Below, one piece after another: positions 1 through 5,296 of a stretch of DNA of 5,296 bases. The stretch is from Candidatus Kerfeldbacteria bacterium. Its GTDB lineage: Bacteria; Patescibacteriota; Patescibacteriia; Veblenbacterales; UBA10138. Within the stretch, counting starts at the first letter, position 1, and each line of letters opens with the position of its first letter. The notes beneath the pieces are model-generated. The model was given only the letters and a program-made list of their open reading frames with translations, had not been told where the DNA came from and did not search any database. The stretch is from assembly GCA_016217875.1 (NCBI GenBank), contig JACRFN010000050.1, positions 1-5,296 on the forward strand, given 5' to 3'. Position numbers and translations under genes: made by a program.

Positions 1-441
1 GACTAATTGGTTGGCCCGGATGCCAATTTCCGCTCCAATGCCTTCAAACGTACCCTCCAACTCCTGGTTGAATTGTTTGGCTGTCTCCGGATTCATGAAC
101 ACTGTGTAGGGGTCGCCCAAGCCCGCGACCATACCTTCCAGCGCGCCGTAAAAAAGCTTGGTGTCAGATATCGGTCTTTCCAAGTAAGTGCGGTGCACAT
201 AGTCCCACACTTTCCAAAACAGGCCGAAATCAACGTCTCGGGTCAGATAAACCGGCGTCGGCTGGTTGGTATTAACCACCTGCCCGAAATTAACATCCAC
301 CGACCCCAAGCTGGCTCTGCCTAAAATAACTCCCACGGCCAGGGCCACCGCCAACAGAATAACAGCCGGCACTAAAGATATTACTCGGCGCGGCTTAGGT
401 GGCCAGGGCGGCCTGGGGCCAGGGCTTGGAAACAACGTCAT
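1..441 (-). CDS. S41 family C-terminal processing peptidase, N-terminal part (cut by window edge)
   Basis: This is the first 147 codons of a gene that reads off the left edge, so the PDZ and catalytic Ser/Lys regions are not visible. S41/Ctp proteases cleave exported or membrane proteins near their C termini, outside the cytoplasm. The start is ATG at 439-441, with AAGG a few bases upstream (447-450) as a weak ribosome binding site. Residues 3-19 are a proline- and arginine-rich cytoplasmic tail. Residues about 20-41 form one hydrophobic segment (VISLVPAVILLAVALAVGVI), predicted to anchor the protein with its catalytic part outside. From residue about 72 the sequence reads like the N-terminal helical region of CtpA/CtpB proteins: FWKVWDYVHRTYLE, then LFYGALEGMVAGLGDPYTVF at 97-116, then ELEGTFEGIGAEIG at 127-140, where the PDZ domain normally begins. 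The family call is strong from this stretch; which Ctp paralogue it is cannot be told. It follows murA on the same strand after 89 bp. Confidence 0.88.
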   Translation of the reverse strand, partial: MTLFPSPGPRPPWPPKPRRVISLVPAVILLAVALAVGVILGRASLGSVDVNFGQVVNTNQPTPVYLTRDVDFGLFWKVWDYVHRTYLERPISDTKLFYGALEGMVAGLGDPYTVFMNPETAKQFNQELEGTFEGIGAEIGIRANQLV

Positions 442-495
442 GAAACCTTAATGTAAAAATGAATAAATCCAGGATAGTGAGAGTTTAACACGTTA

Positions 496-504
496 ATTCT
501 AACA
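496..504 (-). promoter_or_regulatory. Candidate extended -10 promoter for the S41 protease gene
   Basis: On the minus strand the bases read TGTTAGAAT, which fits an extended -10 element (TGn followed by TAGAAT, one mismatch from TATAAT). No convincing -35 hexamer lies 16-18 bases upstream, which is tolerable for an extended -10. It would give a leader of roughly 45-50 bases before the ATG at 441. The murA candidate promoter uses the same TAGAAT hexamer. This is a motif match only. Confidence 0.35.
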
Positions 505-519
505 CAGGCCAAAGATTAA

Positions 520-539
520 CTGGCTTCCTCCTAAGCCAG
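520..539 (-). terminator. Small hairpin at the murA stop codon, possible weak terminator
   Basis: A perfect 7-bp inverted repeat (CTGGCTT / AAGCCAG) encloses a 6-base loop that reads AGGAGG on the minus strand. The hairpin contains the murA stop codon (531-533). It is followed on the minus strand by TTAATCTTT, an interrupted T tract, so any intrinsic termination would be weak or partial. It could instead protect the murA message 3' end, or be chance. The loop sequence is a textbook Shine-Dalgarno core, but no ATG or GTG start lies at a usable distance after it. Confidence 0.35.
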
Positions 540-1781
540 ACGACGTATGGCTGCCCCCACGGCCCGTAGGCGTTCGTCTATTTTTTCATAGCCGCGATCG
601 ACCACTTCAATATCACTGATTACGGTTTCTCCTTGCGCCACTAAACCTGCCATAATCAAAGTAGCGCCGGCCCGCAAATCAAACGAGCGGATCTCGCGTC
701 CGTACAGCGGCGTCGGGCCGGTGATAACTACACGGTGGGGGTCAGCCACCACGGCATTAGCGCCCATCTTCACAAGCTCGCTTACGTGGTTAAGACGGCC
801 CTCATATAACGGATCATGAATAAGCGAAGTGCCTTGGGCTTGAGTAGCTAAAACAGCAAAGGGTGCTTGTAAATCTGTGGGGAAACCAGGATAGGGCAAG
901 GCTTGCAATTTAAATGATTTCAAGGGCCTTGACCCGCTGACTGTAAGCTCCTCGCCTACCAGATTTATATCTACACCTATTTCCCTGAGTTTCAACAAGA
1001 TGATATCCAGGTGCTCTGGCACTACCGGCGACAATTTGAGCCGGCCTCGCGTAACCGCGGCGGCGGCGGCCCAAGTGCCAATCTCAATCTGGTCAGGCAT
1101 CAGGGTATATTCAGCGCCGTGTAACCTAGAGCCTACAATCTCCAAACGGTGAGTACCCAAGCCCCTTATCTTGGCCCCCATGGCCTGCAAGAAACGGCCC
1201 AAATCTTGCACGTGCGGCTCAGCCGCGGCCAGTTCAATCACTGTGGTACCTGGTGTCAGGGCGGCGGCCATCAGCACATTCTCCGTGGCCGTCACTGAAA
1301 ACTCCGGCAACACCACCCGGCCTGGTTTGAGCTCCGAGACGGCCAAACGGTAGCCTTGGGACGTCTGCCTCACTTCAGCTCCCAGTTGAGCTAAACCATA
1401 CAAGTGCGAGTCAAGTGGACGGTTACCAATAATACACCCACCAGGCTCAGGCAACTCAACCTCTTTCAGGCGGGCCAAGAGAGGTCCTAACAGCAAAACT
1501 GAGGAACGCATACCCTTAACCAGATTAAAGGGTAAGTTGGTTAGAGTCACCTCGCTGGCCTTAACCCGCACCGTACTGCCCTCTCTCGACACCTCCGCAC
1601 CCAGGGCCCGCAAAAGCTCCAGCATCTTGGCCACGTCGGTAATGCTTGGCACACGATGAATAACGCACTCACCGCGGGTTAGCAAAGTCGCAGCCAAAAT
1701 TGGCGTAGCGGCATTCTTGGCCCCGGGAATGGCTACTTCGCCGTGTAAGGAACGGCCGCCTTCTATCACAAACGTACCCAT
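531..1781 (-). CDS. murA: UDP-N-acetylglucosamine 1-carboxyvinyltransferase (MurA)
   Basis: MurA transfers enolpyruvate from phosphoenolpyruvate to UDP-GlcNAc, the first committed step of peptidoglycan synthesis, in the cytoplasm. The 416 residues are full length against about 419 for the E. coli enzyme. Landmark residues are in place (E. coli equivalents in brackets): K22-N23 in PGAKNAA (K22/N23), R92 (R91), the catalytic Cys116 in PGGCIIGNRP (Cys115, fosfomycin target), R121 (R120), D303 in YPGFPTDLQAPF (D305), R370 in DLRAGA (R371) and R396 in VDRGYEKI (R397). The two-domain inside-out alpha/beta barrel repeat is therefore complete. The ATG at 1779-1781 matches the normal N terminus, although no clear Shine-Dalgarno precedes it. 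It is divergent from the PEGA gene across 64 bp. MurA and its paralogue MurZ cannot be separated by sequence alone here, but the activity is the same. Confidence 0.97.
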   Translation of the reverse strand: MGTFVIEGGRSLHGEVAIPGAKNAATPILAATLLTRGECVIHRVPSITDVAKMLELLRALGAEVSREGSTVRVKASEVTLTNLPFNLVKGMRSSVLLLGPLLARLKEVELPEPGGCIIGNRPLDSHLYGLAQLGAEVRQTSQGYRLAVSELKPGRVVLPEFSVTATENVLMAAALTPGTTVIELAAAEPHVQDLGRFLQAMGAKIRGLGTHRLEIVGSRLHGAEYTLMPDQIEIGTWAAAAAVTRGRLKLSPVVPEHLDIILLKLREIGVDINLVGEELTVSGSRPLKSFKLQALPYPGFPTDLQAPFAVLATQAQGTSLIHDPLYEGRLNHVSELVKMGANAVVADPHRVVITGPTPLYGREIRSFDLRAGATLIMAGLVAQGETVISDIEVVDRGYEKIDERLRAVGAAIRRLA

Positions 1782-1808
1782 GCTACACTGGATAACAATT
1801 ACTTCGGT

Positions 1809-1837
1809 ATTCTAGCCTACCATTACCACTCAAGCAA
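1809..1837 (-). promoter_or_regulatory. Candidate sigma-70-type promoter for murA
   Basis: On the minus strand, TTGCTT (1832-1837) and TAGAAT (1809-1814) are separated by exactly 17 bases, a standard -35/-10 arrangement. Initiation would fall near 1802, giving a leader of about 20 bases. The -10 hexamer overlaps TATTCT on the plus strand (1808-1813), which could serve as the -10 of the divergent PEGA gene, so the two promoters may compete. The call rests on hexamer match and spacing only. Confidence 0.5.
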
Positions 1838-1845
1838 GTCTGACT

Positions 1846-3237
1846 ATGGATCTCAAACTCCGCCGTGCGCTGTATTTAAGCTTTTTCTTGATTTTTATCG
1901 TAGTGGCGGTCTGGCTCCTCTTCTACTTGCAAGGCTATCGCTACAACCCGGCTAAGCACAAACTGGAGCGTACCGGCGCCCTGATGGTTGATTCTACCCC
2001 CTCAGGCGCCACTATTGTGCTTAACGGCGACATCCAAAAACAGCCAACGCCGGCCACCGTCCAGCCGCTGAAACCTGGGGATTACGAGGTAATTGTCAAC
2101 CTGCCTGGCTGGCAAACTTGGCGTAAAATATTAAACGTTAAGCCGTCGCGAGTCACCTTCACCGGACGACTTAAATTGTGGCCGCCGCCGCAGCCTGGCG
2201 ATAGAATCAGCGGTACGGCCCTCACTAACAGCTCGCTCGCCCCCAACGGCGAGAATCTGCTGTATTACTCAAGCTCTGGCTTAAATTCGGGCTTATGGCT
2301 TTTTAACTTGGCTTCGGGGCAGGGCACCTTACTGAGCCGGCCGTCCAACAGCACAGTTAGCGCCACGGAATGGGCATCCTCAAGCCATGAAATACTGATT
2401 AGTGAAAAATCTGCCCAAGGAACCGCCTGGCGCACTTTTGACTTGGAAGACCAAACCTGGGAACAACTGACCCTGCCGCCAGGCACAGCCCCCACGGCTA
2501 TACACTGGGGTAGCAACTCAAACTCACTTTACGTCTCTACCCAGTATGAGCTGTATCAGTGGAACCGCCGCAGCCGCACGCTTAAATTACTCTGGCGCGA
2601 AGCCTTGCTGGATTTTCGTGTTCACGACGGACTTATCTTTGGCCTTAGCCGACAGGCTAACGGCGCTTTTAATCTTAAAATACTCAACCAGTCCAACCTC
2701 CAATTGGTGCCTTTGACAGACCAACCGACACTCTCTACCAACGTAGCCTTTTTAGAGGCCAACGGCGACTGGCTGCCTCTTTTTGACCAAGACCGGCACG
2801 TACTCTATTTGCTGCACTCGCCCCTGACCGAACTAAAGCCGGTGAGGCGACTGCCCGAGGTGGTCACCCTCGACTGGTCAGCCGGCGGCGACCGCCTGTT
2901 GTTAACAAACAACTTTGAAATTTGGGAGTACCGCATTGAGGACGATAGGCTCAACCTTCTACTCCGTGTAAGTACGCCCCTCATACAAGCCCGCGCTTAT
3001 GGTCAAGAACCCTATCTCATTTATGCTACCAGCAAAGAAATTTGGGCCTTAGAGCTCGATACCAGGGGCGAACAACAGAAATGGCTCTTAGCCGAATACA
3101 AAGCCGCCGTCGAAGACCTGTTCCTCGATCCGGCAGGTCGCACTCTCAACGTTAAAACTCACGACGGCTTTTATCGCCTGAACCTTATGCCCTCCTCCGA
3201 GCCTGAGGCCTCCGGGCTGCCAAAAGGTTCGCCTTAA
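1846..3237 (+). CDS. Membrane-anchored PEGA-domain protein with beta-propeller-like C-terminal region
   Basis: The 463-residue protein starts with a short basic stretch (KLRR, residues 4-7) and one hydrophobic segment at about 9-28, predicted as an uncleaved signal anchor with the remainder outside the membrane. Residues about 44-111 form a PEGA domain: GALMVDSTPSGATIVLNG, then PATVQPLKPGDYEVIVNLPGW and a closing strand to GRLKLW. A proline linker (WPPPQP, 112-117) leads to irregular repeats of the WD40/TolB-like type: residues 129-155 (APNGENLLYYSSS...LWLFNL), 173-200, 217-240, 342-363 (WSAGGDRLLLTNNFEIWEYR), 383-403 and 424-446 (DPAGRTLNVKTHDGFYRLNL). This suggests a propeller used for binding; no catalytic motif is visible. 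The specific function is unknown, with a surface adhesion or envelope-scaffold role inferred. The ATG is the first start after an in-frame stop at 1813-1815, and no Shine-Dalgarno precedes it. Its 3' end overlaps rmlA by 53 bp on the opposite strand. Confidence 0.85.
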   Translation: MDLKLRRALYLSFFLIFIVVAVWLLFYLQGYRYNPAKHKLERTGALMVDSTPSGATIVLNGDIQKQPTPATVQPLKPGDYEVIVNLPGWQTWRKILNVKPSRVTFTGRLKLWPPPQPGDRISGTALTNSSLAPNGENLLYYSSSGLNSGLWLFNLASGQGTLLSRPSNSTVSATEWASSSHEILISEKSAQGTAWRTFDLEDQTWEQLTLPPGTAPTAIHWGSNSNSLYVSTQYELYQWNRRSRTLKLLWREALLDFRVHDGLIFGLSRQANGAFNLKILNQSNLQLVPLTDQPTLSTNVAFLEANGDWLPLFDQDRHVLYLLHSPLTELKPVRRLPEVVTLDWSAGGDRLLLTNNFEIWEYRIEDDRLNLLLRVSTPLIQARAYGQEPYLIYATSKEIWALELDTRGEQQKWLLAEYKAAVEDLFLDPAGRTLNVKTHDGFYRLNLMPSSEPEASGLPKGSP

Positions 3238-3916
3238 GCAGTGAATCAAACGTCCCGGCATCGGTCCACTCACCCTTAAGCTTAGTGTAACGCATAGTAC
3301 CACTCGTCACATAGGCATTATTAACGTCAGTAATCTCCAGTTCCCCCCGGGCCGAAGGCTTGAGCGCCCTGATAATCTTAAAGACTTCGACATCATACAA
3401 ATACAACCCCGTGACGGCCAAATTAGTCGGCGGCTTGGCCGGTTTTTCAATAATTTCCACGATGCTCTCGCCCTCAACTACGGCCACGCCAAAACGCTTG
3501 GGGTCAGACACTTCTTTCAAAAACACGTGGGCACCTTGGGGGTCAGCGGCAAAGGCTCGAATAGCTTGGGATAAATCATCCTCAAAAATATTATCGCCCA
3601 AAATAGCGGCTACCGGCTCATTGTCAGCAAAGTTCTCAGCCAACCCCAAAGCCTGGGCAATGCCGCCCGGTTCATCCTGCAACTCGTATGACAACCTCAG
3701 GCCAAACTCTTTGCCTGAACCTAAAAGATGCAAAAAATGCCCGGCGTGCTCAGGCCCGGAAACGATAAGTATGTCCTTGAGTCCGGCCCCAGCTAAGGTC
3801 TCTAGGGGATAATAAATCATCGGCCGGTCATACACTGGCAAAAGGTGCTTGTTAGTTACATTAGTGATTGGCTTAAGCCTGGTGCCCAAACCTCCAGCCA
3901 AAATTACTCCTTTCAT
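3185..3916 (-). CDS. rfbA: Glucose-1-phosphate thymidylyltransferase (RmlA/RfbA), short form
   Basis: RmlA joins glucose 1-phosphate and dTTP to give dTDP-glucose, the first step of dTDP-L-rhamnose synthesis. The 243 residues show the nucleotidyltransferase signature LAGGLGTRLKPIT (6-18), the substrate-loop lysine K23 in NKHLLPVYDRPMIYYPLETL (22-41), the nucleotide-contacting ELQDEPGGIAQAL (78-90), metal-binding D108 in ILGDNIFEDD, EIIEKP (154-159), VTGLYLYD (168-175), GELEITDVNNAY and WTDAGTFDSLLKAN near the end. It is shorter than the roughly 290-residue E. coli RmlA and resembles the short class, which lacks the C-terminal extension. The last residues (AARRPQARRRA) are an unusually basic tail encoded within the overlap with the PEGA gene. 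The start ATG at 3914-3916 lies 12 bp after rmlD with only a weak GGA upstream, suggesting translation coupled to rmlD. A different sugar nucleotide product is possible, but the adjacent rmlD favours dTDP-rhamnose. Confidence 0.93.
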   Translation of the reverse strand: MKGVILAGGLGTRLKPITNVTNKHLLPVYDRPMIYYPLETLAGAGLKDILIVSGPEHAGHFLHLLGSGKEFGLRLSYELQDEPGGIAQALGLAENFADNEPVAAILGDNIFEDDLSQAIRAFAADPQGAHVFLKEVSDPKRFGVAVVEGESIVEIIEKPAKPPTNLAVTGLYLYDVEVFKIIRALKPSARGELEITDVNNAYVTSGTMRYTKLKGEWTDAGTFDSLLKANLLAARRPQARRRA

Positions 3917-3928
3917 AAATAATCCAGT

Positions 3929-4786
3929 TTAGAGCGTTAAGTAATCGCTTAAAGCCCGCGGCCACGGCCGGAGCTTAGGTAACTTGGTATTAAGCAATAC
4001 CCCGTACTGCGGGCGCTTGGCTTTAGTAGGGTAGCCTGAAGACGAGATAGGTACAAGAGGTGTAGTGATGCCTTTTATTTTGAATACTTCCCTGGTCACT
4101 TCATACCAAGTAGTCACTCCCTCGTTAACTAGGTGATAAATTCCAGGCGCATAATCGCCTAAGACCAGTTTGTCCACGGCCAGAGCTAAATCCTGGGTGG
4201 CCGTCGGCTGGCCATATTGGTCATTAACCACCCTAACCTCAGCTTGGGCAGCGGCTAACTTAAGCACGGTGTCGATAAAGTTTAAACCGCGCGGCTTGCC
4301 TTGCTGTGGCGTATGGCCATAAAGCCAAGAGGTTCTGACTAAATAACCTCGGGCGTAAGACGTAACAAATTTTTCTCCCGCCGCCTTACTCTGGCCGTAC
4401 ATATTCAAAGGGTTCGGTTCAGCTGACTCATCATAGCCTGCCTGTTTTAAGCCATCAAAGACGTATTCCGTGGAAAAATGCACAAACTTAGCCTTCACCT
4501 CAGCCGCGGCCAATACCAGATAATTCACCGCCTCAGCGTTGACTTTAAAAGCCATCTCACGATTATCCTCTGCGCCGTCAACATCAGTGTACCCCGTAGC
4601 GTTGATAATAATGGCTGGGGCCAGATTGACGATTTTCTCATTTACCAAACGCTCTCTGGTTACATCAAGCTCGTCTTTATCCCATAAAAAGAGTTGCGCT
4701 GGTCCAACCAAGACATGTGCCAAGTCAGTGCCCAGCATCCCTTGGGCACCGAGGATAAGAATTTTAAATTTAGCAGAATGGGTCAT
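3929..4786 (-). CDS. rfbD: dTDP-4-dehydrorhamnose reductase (RmlD/RfbD)
   Basis: RmlD reduces dTDP-4-dehydro-L-rhamnose with NAD(P)H to dTDP-L-rhamnose, the last step of the pathway. The 285-residue protein is a short-chain dehydrogenase of usual family length. It has the Rossmann motif GAQGMLG (13-19), NATGYTDVDGAED (62-74), STEYVFDG (105-112) with catalytic T106, MYGQSKAAGE (129-138) with Y130 and K134 of the YxxxK motif, RTSWLYG (151-157), YHLVNEG (217-223) and a C-terminal RPQYGVLLNTKL. Two spots depart from the common form: E instead of D in ST-D-YVFDG, and G where RPxxS is usual. I chose the ATG at 4784-4786: it overlaps the mazG stop by 4 bases (ATGA) and places the Rossmann motif at the normal distance. 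A GTG at 4829-4831 would add 15 uncharacteristic residues that lie inside mazG. Translation is probably coupled to mazG. Confidence 0.93.
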   Translation of the reverse strand: MTHSAKFKILILGAQGMLGTDLAHVLVGPAQLFLWDKDELDVTRERLVNEKIVNLAPAIIINATGYTDVDGAEDNREMAFKVNAEAVNYLVLAAAEVKAKFVHFSTEYVFDGLKQAGYDESAEPNPLNMYGQSKAAGEKFVTSYARGYLVRTSWLYGHTPQQGKPRGLNFIDTVLKLAAAQAEVRVVNDQYGQPTATQDLALAVDKLVLGDYAPGIYHLVNEGVTTWYEVTREVFKIKGITTPLVPISSSGYPTKAKRPQYGVLLNTKLPKLRPWPRALSDYLTL

Positions 4787-5106
4787 ACCCGCTGCTTCTT
4801 GGCAAATCTGTCCTTGTCCCGGCCATAACACTTATTCATCACGCGCTTCCAGGCTGCATCTAAGTCCAAACCCTGCGAATTAGCCAAGGCGGTAATGGTA
4901 AATATTATATCCCCCAACTCATCTTCCAACTCCCTCAATTTCTCGGTAGACTTTTTAGGCTTGGAGCCGTATCGGTGATTAAGCTCGCGCGCCAGCTCCC
5001 CCACCTCCTCAGTCAAACGCGTCAGCTGCTCAAATACCGGCCAATACGGCACCTTGTACTGCTGCGCCCAGTTGTCTACTTCTTGCTGAACTTCGCGCAA
5101 TGACAT
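4783..5106 (-). CDS. MazG-like nucleotide pyrophosphohydrolase, YpjD type
   Basis: MazG-family enzymes hydrolyse nucleoside triphosphates to the monophosphate and pyrophosphate in the cytoplasm, often as a house-cleaning step; the substrate of this one is not known. The 107 residues match the single-domain form, and the stretch LTEEVGELARELNHRYG (31-47) followed by KPKKSTEK closely resembles Bacillus subtilis YpjD (about 111 residues) as I remember it. Metal ligands are visible as EExxE (E33, E34, E37) and ExxD (E63, D66 in DELGDIIF), and the C terminus RVMNKCYGRDKDRF is also YpjD-like. The ATG at 5104-5106 fits the family N terminus; no Shine-Dalgarno is evident. Its TGA overlaps the rmlD ATG, so it is the first visible gene of a mazG-rmlD-rmlA operon. 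The link to the rhamnose genes may be through nucleotide metabolism (RmlA consumes dTTP) or may be incidental. Confidence 0.9.
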   Translation of the reverse strand: MSLREVQQEVDNWAQQYKVPYWPVFEQLTRLTEEVGELARELNHRYGSKPKKSTEKLRELEDELGDIIFTITALANSQGLDLDAAWKRVMNKCYGRDKDRFAKKQRV

Positions 5107-5112
5107 AACACT

Positions 5113-5153
5113 TTTAAATAAGTTAAGATATATTTAAATAAGATATATTTAAA
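5113..5153. repeat. AT-rich tandem repeat between IS remnant and mazG
   Basis: The 15-mer TAAGATATATTTAAA occurs twice back to back without mismatch (5124-5138 and 5139-5153). The 10-mer TTTAAATAAG found across that junction (5133-5142) also appears at 5113-5122, giving a partial third copy. The interval 5107-5161 holds only about 8 G/C bases in 55 by hand count. It must include the mazG promoter if one exists here, and probably the right end of the insertion element; TTACCA (5156-5161) and TTTAAA (5133-5138) on the minus strand are 17 bases apart and could be a weak -35/-10. The repeat may be a regulator site, part of the IS terminus, or replication slippage. Confidence 0.6.
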
Positions 5154-5161
5154 ACTGGTAA

Positions 5162-5296
5162 TTAGTCGGAAACGTAACCAAAATAGATATCGAGGAATCT
5201 TTTGAATATGTTTTCTTTCCGGTGATTGAAACGATATTCCACCTCCTTAAGATACATCGGAAAATGATATTTGGAAACCCCTCGATAGTTGTACAA
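5162..5296 (-). CDS. IS1595 (ISXO2-like) family transposase, C-terminal fragment (cut by window edge)
   Basis: Reading the minus strand from the right edge gives 44 codons and a TAA at 5162-5164. The peptide begins LYNYRGVSKYHFPMYLKEVE and continues YRFNHRKENIFKRFLDIYFG. The pattern of an aromatic/His segment, SK-x-(H/hydrophobic)-x-x-YL-x-E-x-x-(F/Y)R-(F/Y)N-x-R is the end of the DDE domain in IS1595/ISXO2-type transposases, where this part follows the last catalytic residues. The start and the DDE residues lie outside the window, so intactness cannot be judged. Its base composition (about 36% G+C by hand count) is clearly lower than the genes to its left, consistent with acquired DNA. A mobile-element role is inferred from family resemblance recognised by eye. 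It reads in the same direction as mazG. Confidence 0.72.
   Translation of the reverse strand: MYNYRGVSKYHFPMYLKEVEYRFNHRKENIFKRFLDIYFGYVSD

Larger units (their letters stand above)
5107..5296 (-). mobile_element. Right end of an IS1595-like insertion sequence (boundary not resolved)
   Basis: The transposase tail at 5162-5296 implies that the element's terminal inverted repeat and an 8-bp target duplication should fall within 5107-5161. Neither can be confirmed, because the other end of the element is outside the window. The element sits directly upstream of the mazG-rmlD-rmlA operon in the same orientation, so it may have separated that operon from former upstream genes or may supply read-through transcription. 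Confidence 0.5.

Noticed and set aside
7..324. 105-codon plus-strand open frame at the left edge
   Set aside because: It is antisense to the S41 protease, which has a recognisable family sequence on the minus strand.
398..425. G-rich stretch with a 9-bp direct repeat (GGCCAGGGC at 401-409 and 417-425), possible G-quadruplex
   Set aside because: It is explained by proline codons in the protease N-terminal tail, and it lacks four clean runs of three G.
1790..1800. GGATAACAATT, identical to one half of the E. coli lac operator
   Set aside because: The symmetric partner half is absent and no LacI-type gene is present; an 11-base match upstream of murA is best read as chance.
3205..3212. GAGGCCTC palindrome in the rmlA/PEGA overlap, considered as a terminator stem
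   Set aside because: It has no loop as a hairpin and no T tract on either strand.
3360..3812. 150-codon plus-strand open frame
   Set aside because: It is antisense to rmlA, whose conserved motifs cover the same bases; the predicted peptide shows no family resemblance.
4787..4831. Longer rmlD start at a GTG, adding 15 residues
   Set aside because: The extra residues lie within mazG, do not look like an RmlD N terminus, and the ATG at 4784-4786 gives a classic ATGA overlap.
5240..5249. TAAGGAGGTG on the minus strand, a near-perfect Shine-Dalgarno
   Set aside because: It encodes LKEV inside the transposase tail and has no start codon at a suitable distance.

Overview
The window carries six chromosomal genes plus the tail of an insertion-sequence transposase. 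Translations run cleanly in the standard code. The gene set (a membrane-anchored PEGA-domain protein with a propeller-like ectodomain, a short-form RmlA, MurA, an S41 protease and a YpjD-like MazG protein) suits a bacterium with a peptidoglycan wall and a rhamnose-containing surface polymer. PEGA proteins of this layout are common in Candidate Phyla Radiation (Patescibacteria) genomes, so I lean that way. This is an inference from gene style, not a firm assignment.

Layout from left to right. Positions 1-441 (minus) hold the N-terminal 147 residues of an S41/C-terminal processing protease that runs off the left edge. Positions 531-1781 (minus) hold murA, separated from the protease gene by 89 bp containing a small hairpin and a candidate extended -10 promoter. 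A 64-bp divergent intergenic region (1782-1845) separates murA from the only plus-strand gene, the PEGA/propeller protein at 1846-3237. The end of that gene overlaps the end of rmlA (3185-3916, minus) tail to tail by 53 bp. Upstream of rmlA, on the minus strand, lie rmlD (3929-4786) and a MazG-like pyrophosphohydrolase gene (4783-5106). mazG and rmlD share an ATGA overlap, and rmlD and rmlA are 12 bp apart, so mazG-rmlD-rmlA looks like one operon. Beyond it is a 55-bp, very AT-rich stretch with a perfect 15-bp tandem repeat, then the last 44 codons of an IS1595/ISXO2-like transposase (5162-5296, minus) that enters from the right edge.

Most of the window concerns the cell envelope. MurA commits UDP-GlcNAc to peptidoglycan. 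RmlA and RmlD are the first and last enzymes of dTDP-L-rhamnose synthesis; RmlB and RmlC are not in the window. The S41 protease and the PEGA protein are both predicted to be anchored by one N-terminal membrane segment with the main domain outside the cytoplasm. I see no tRNA, rRNA, CRISPR array, riboswitch or defence system, and no stretch over 300 bases without a gene. I found no clear candidate for an undescribed system. The points most worth a second look are the IS remnant and its repeat next to the operon, the coupling of MazG to rhamnose genes, and the tail-to-tail overlap of rmlA with the PEGA gene.
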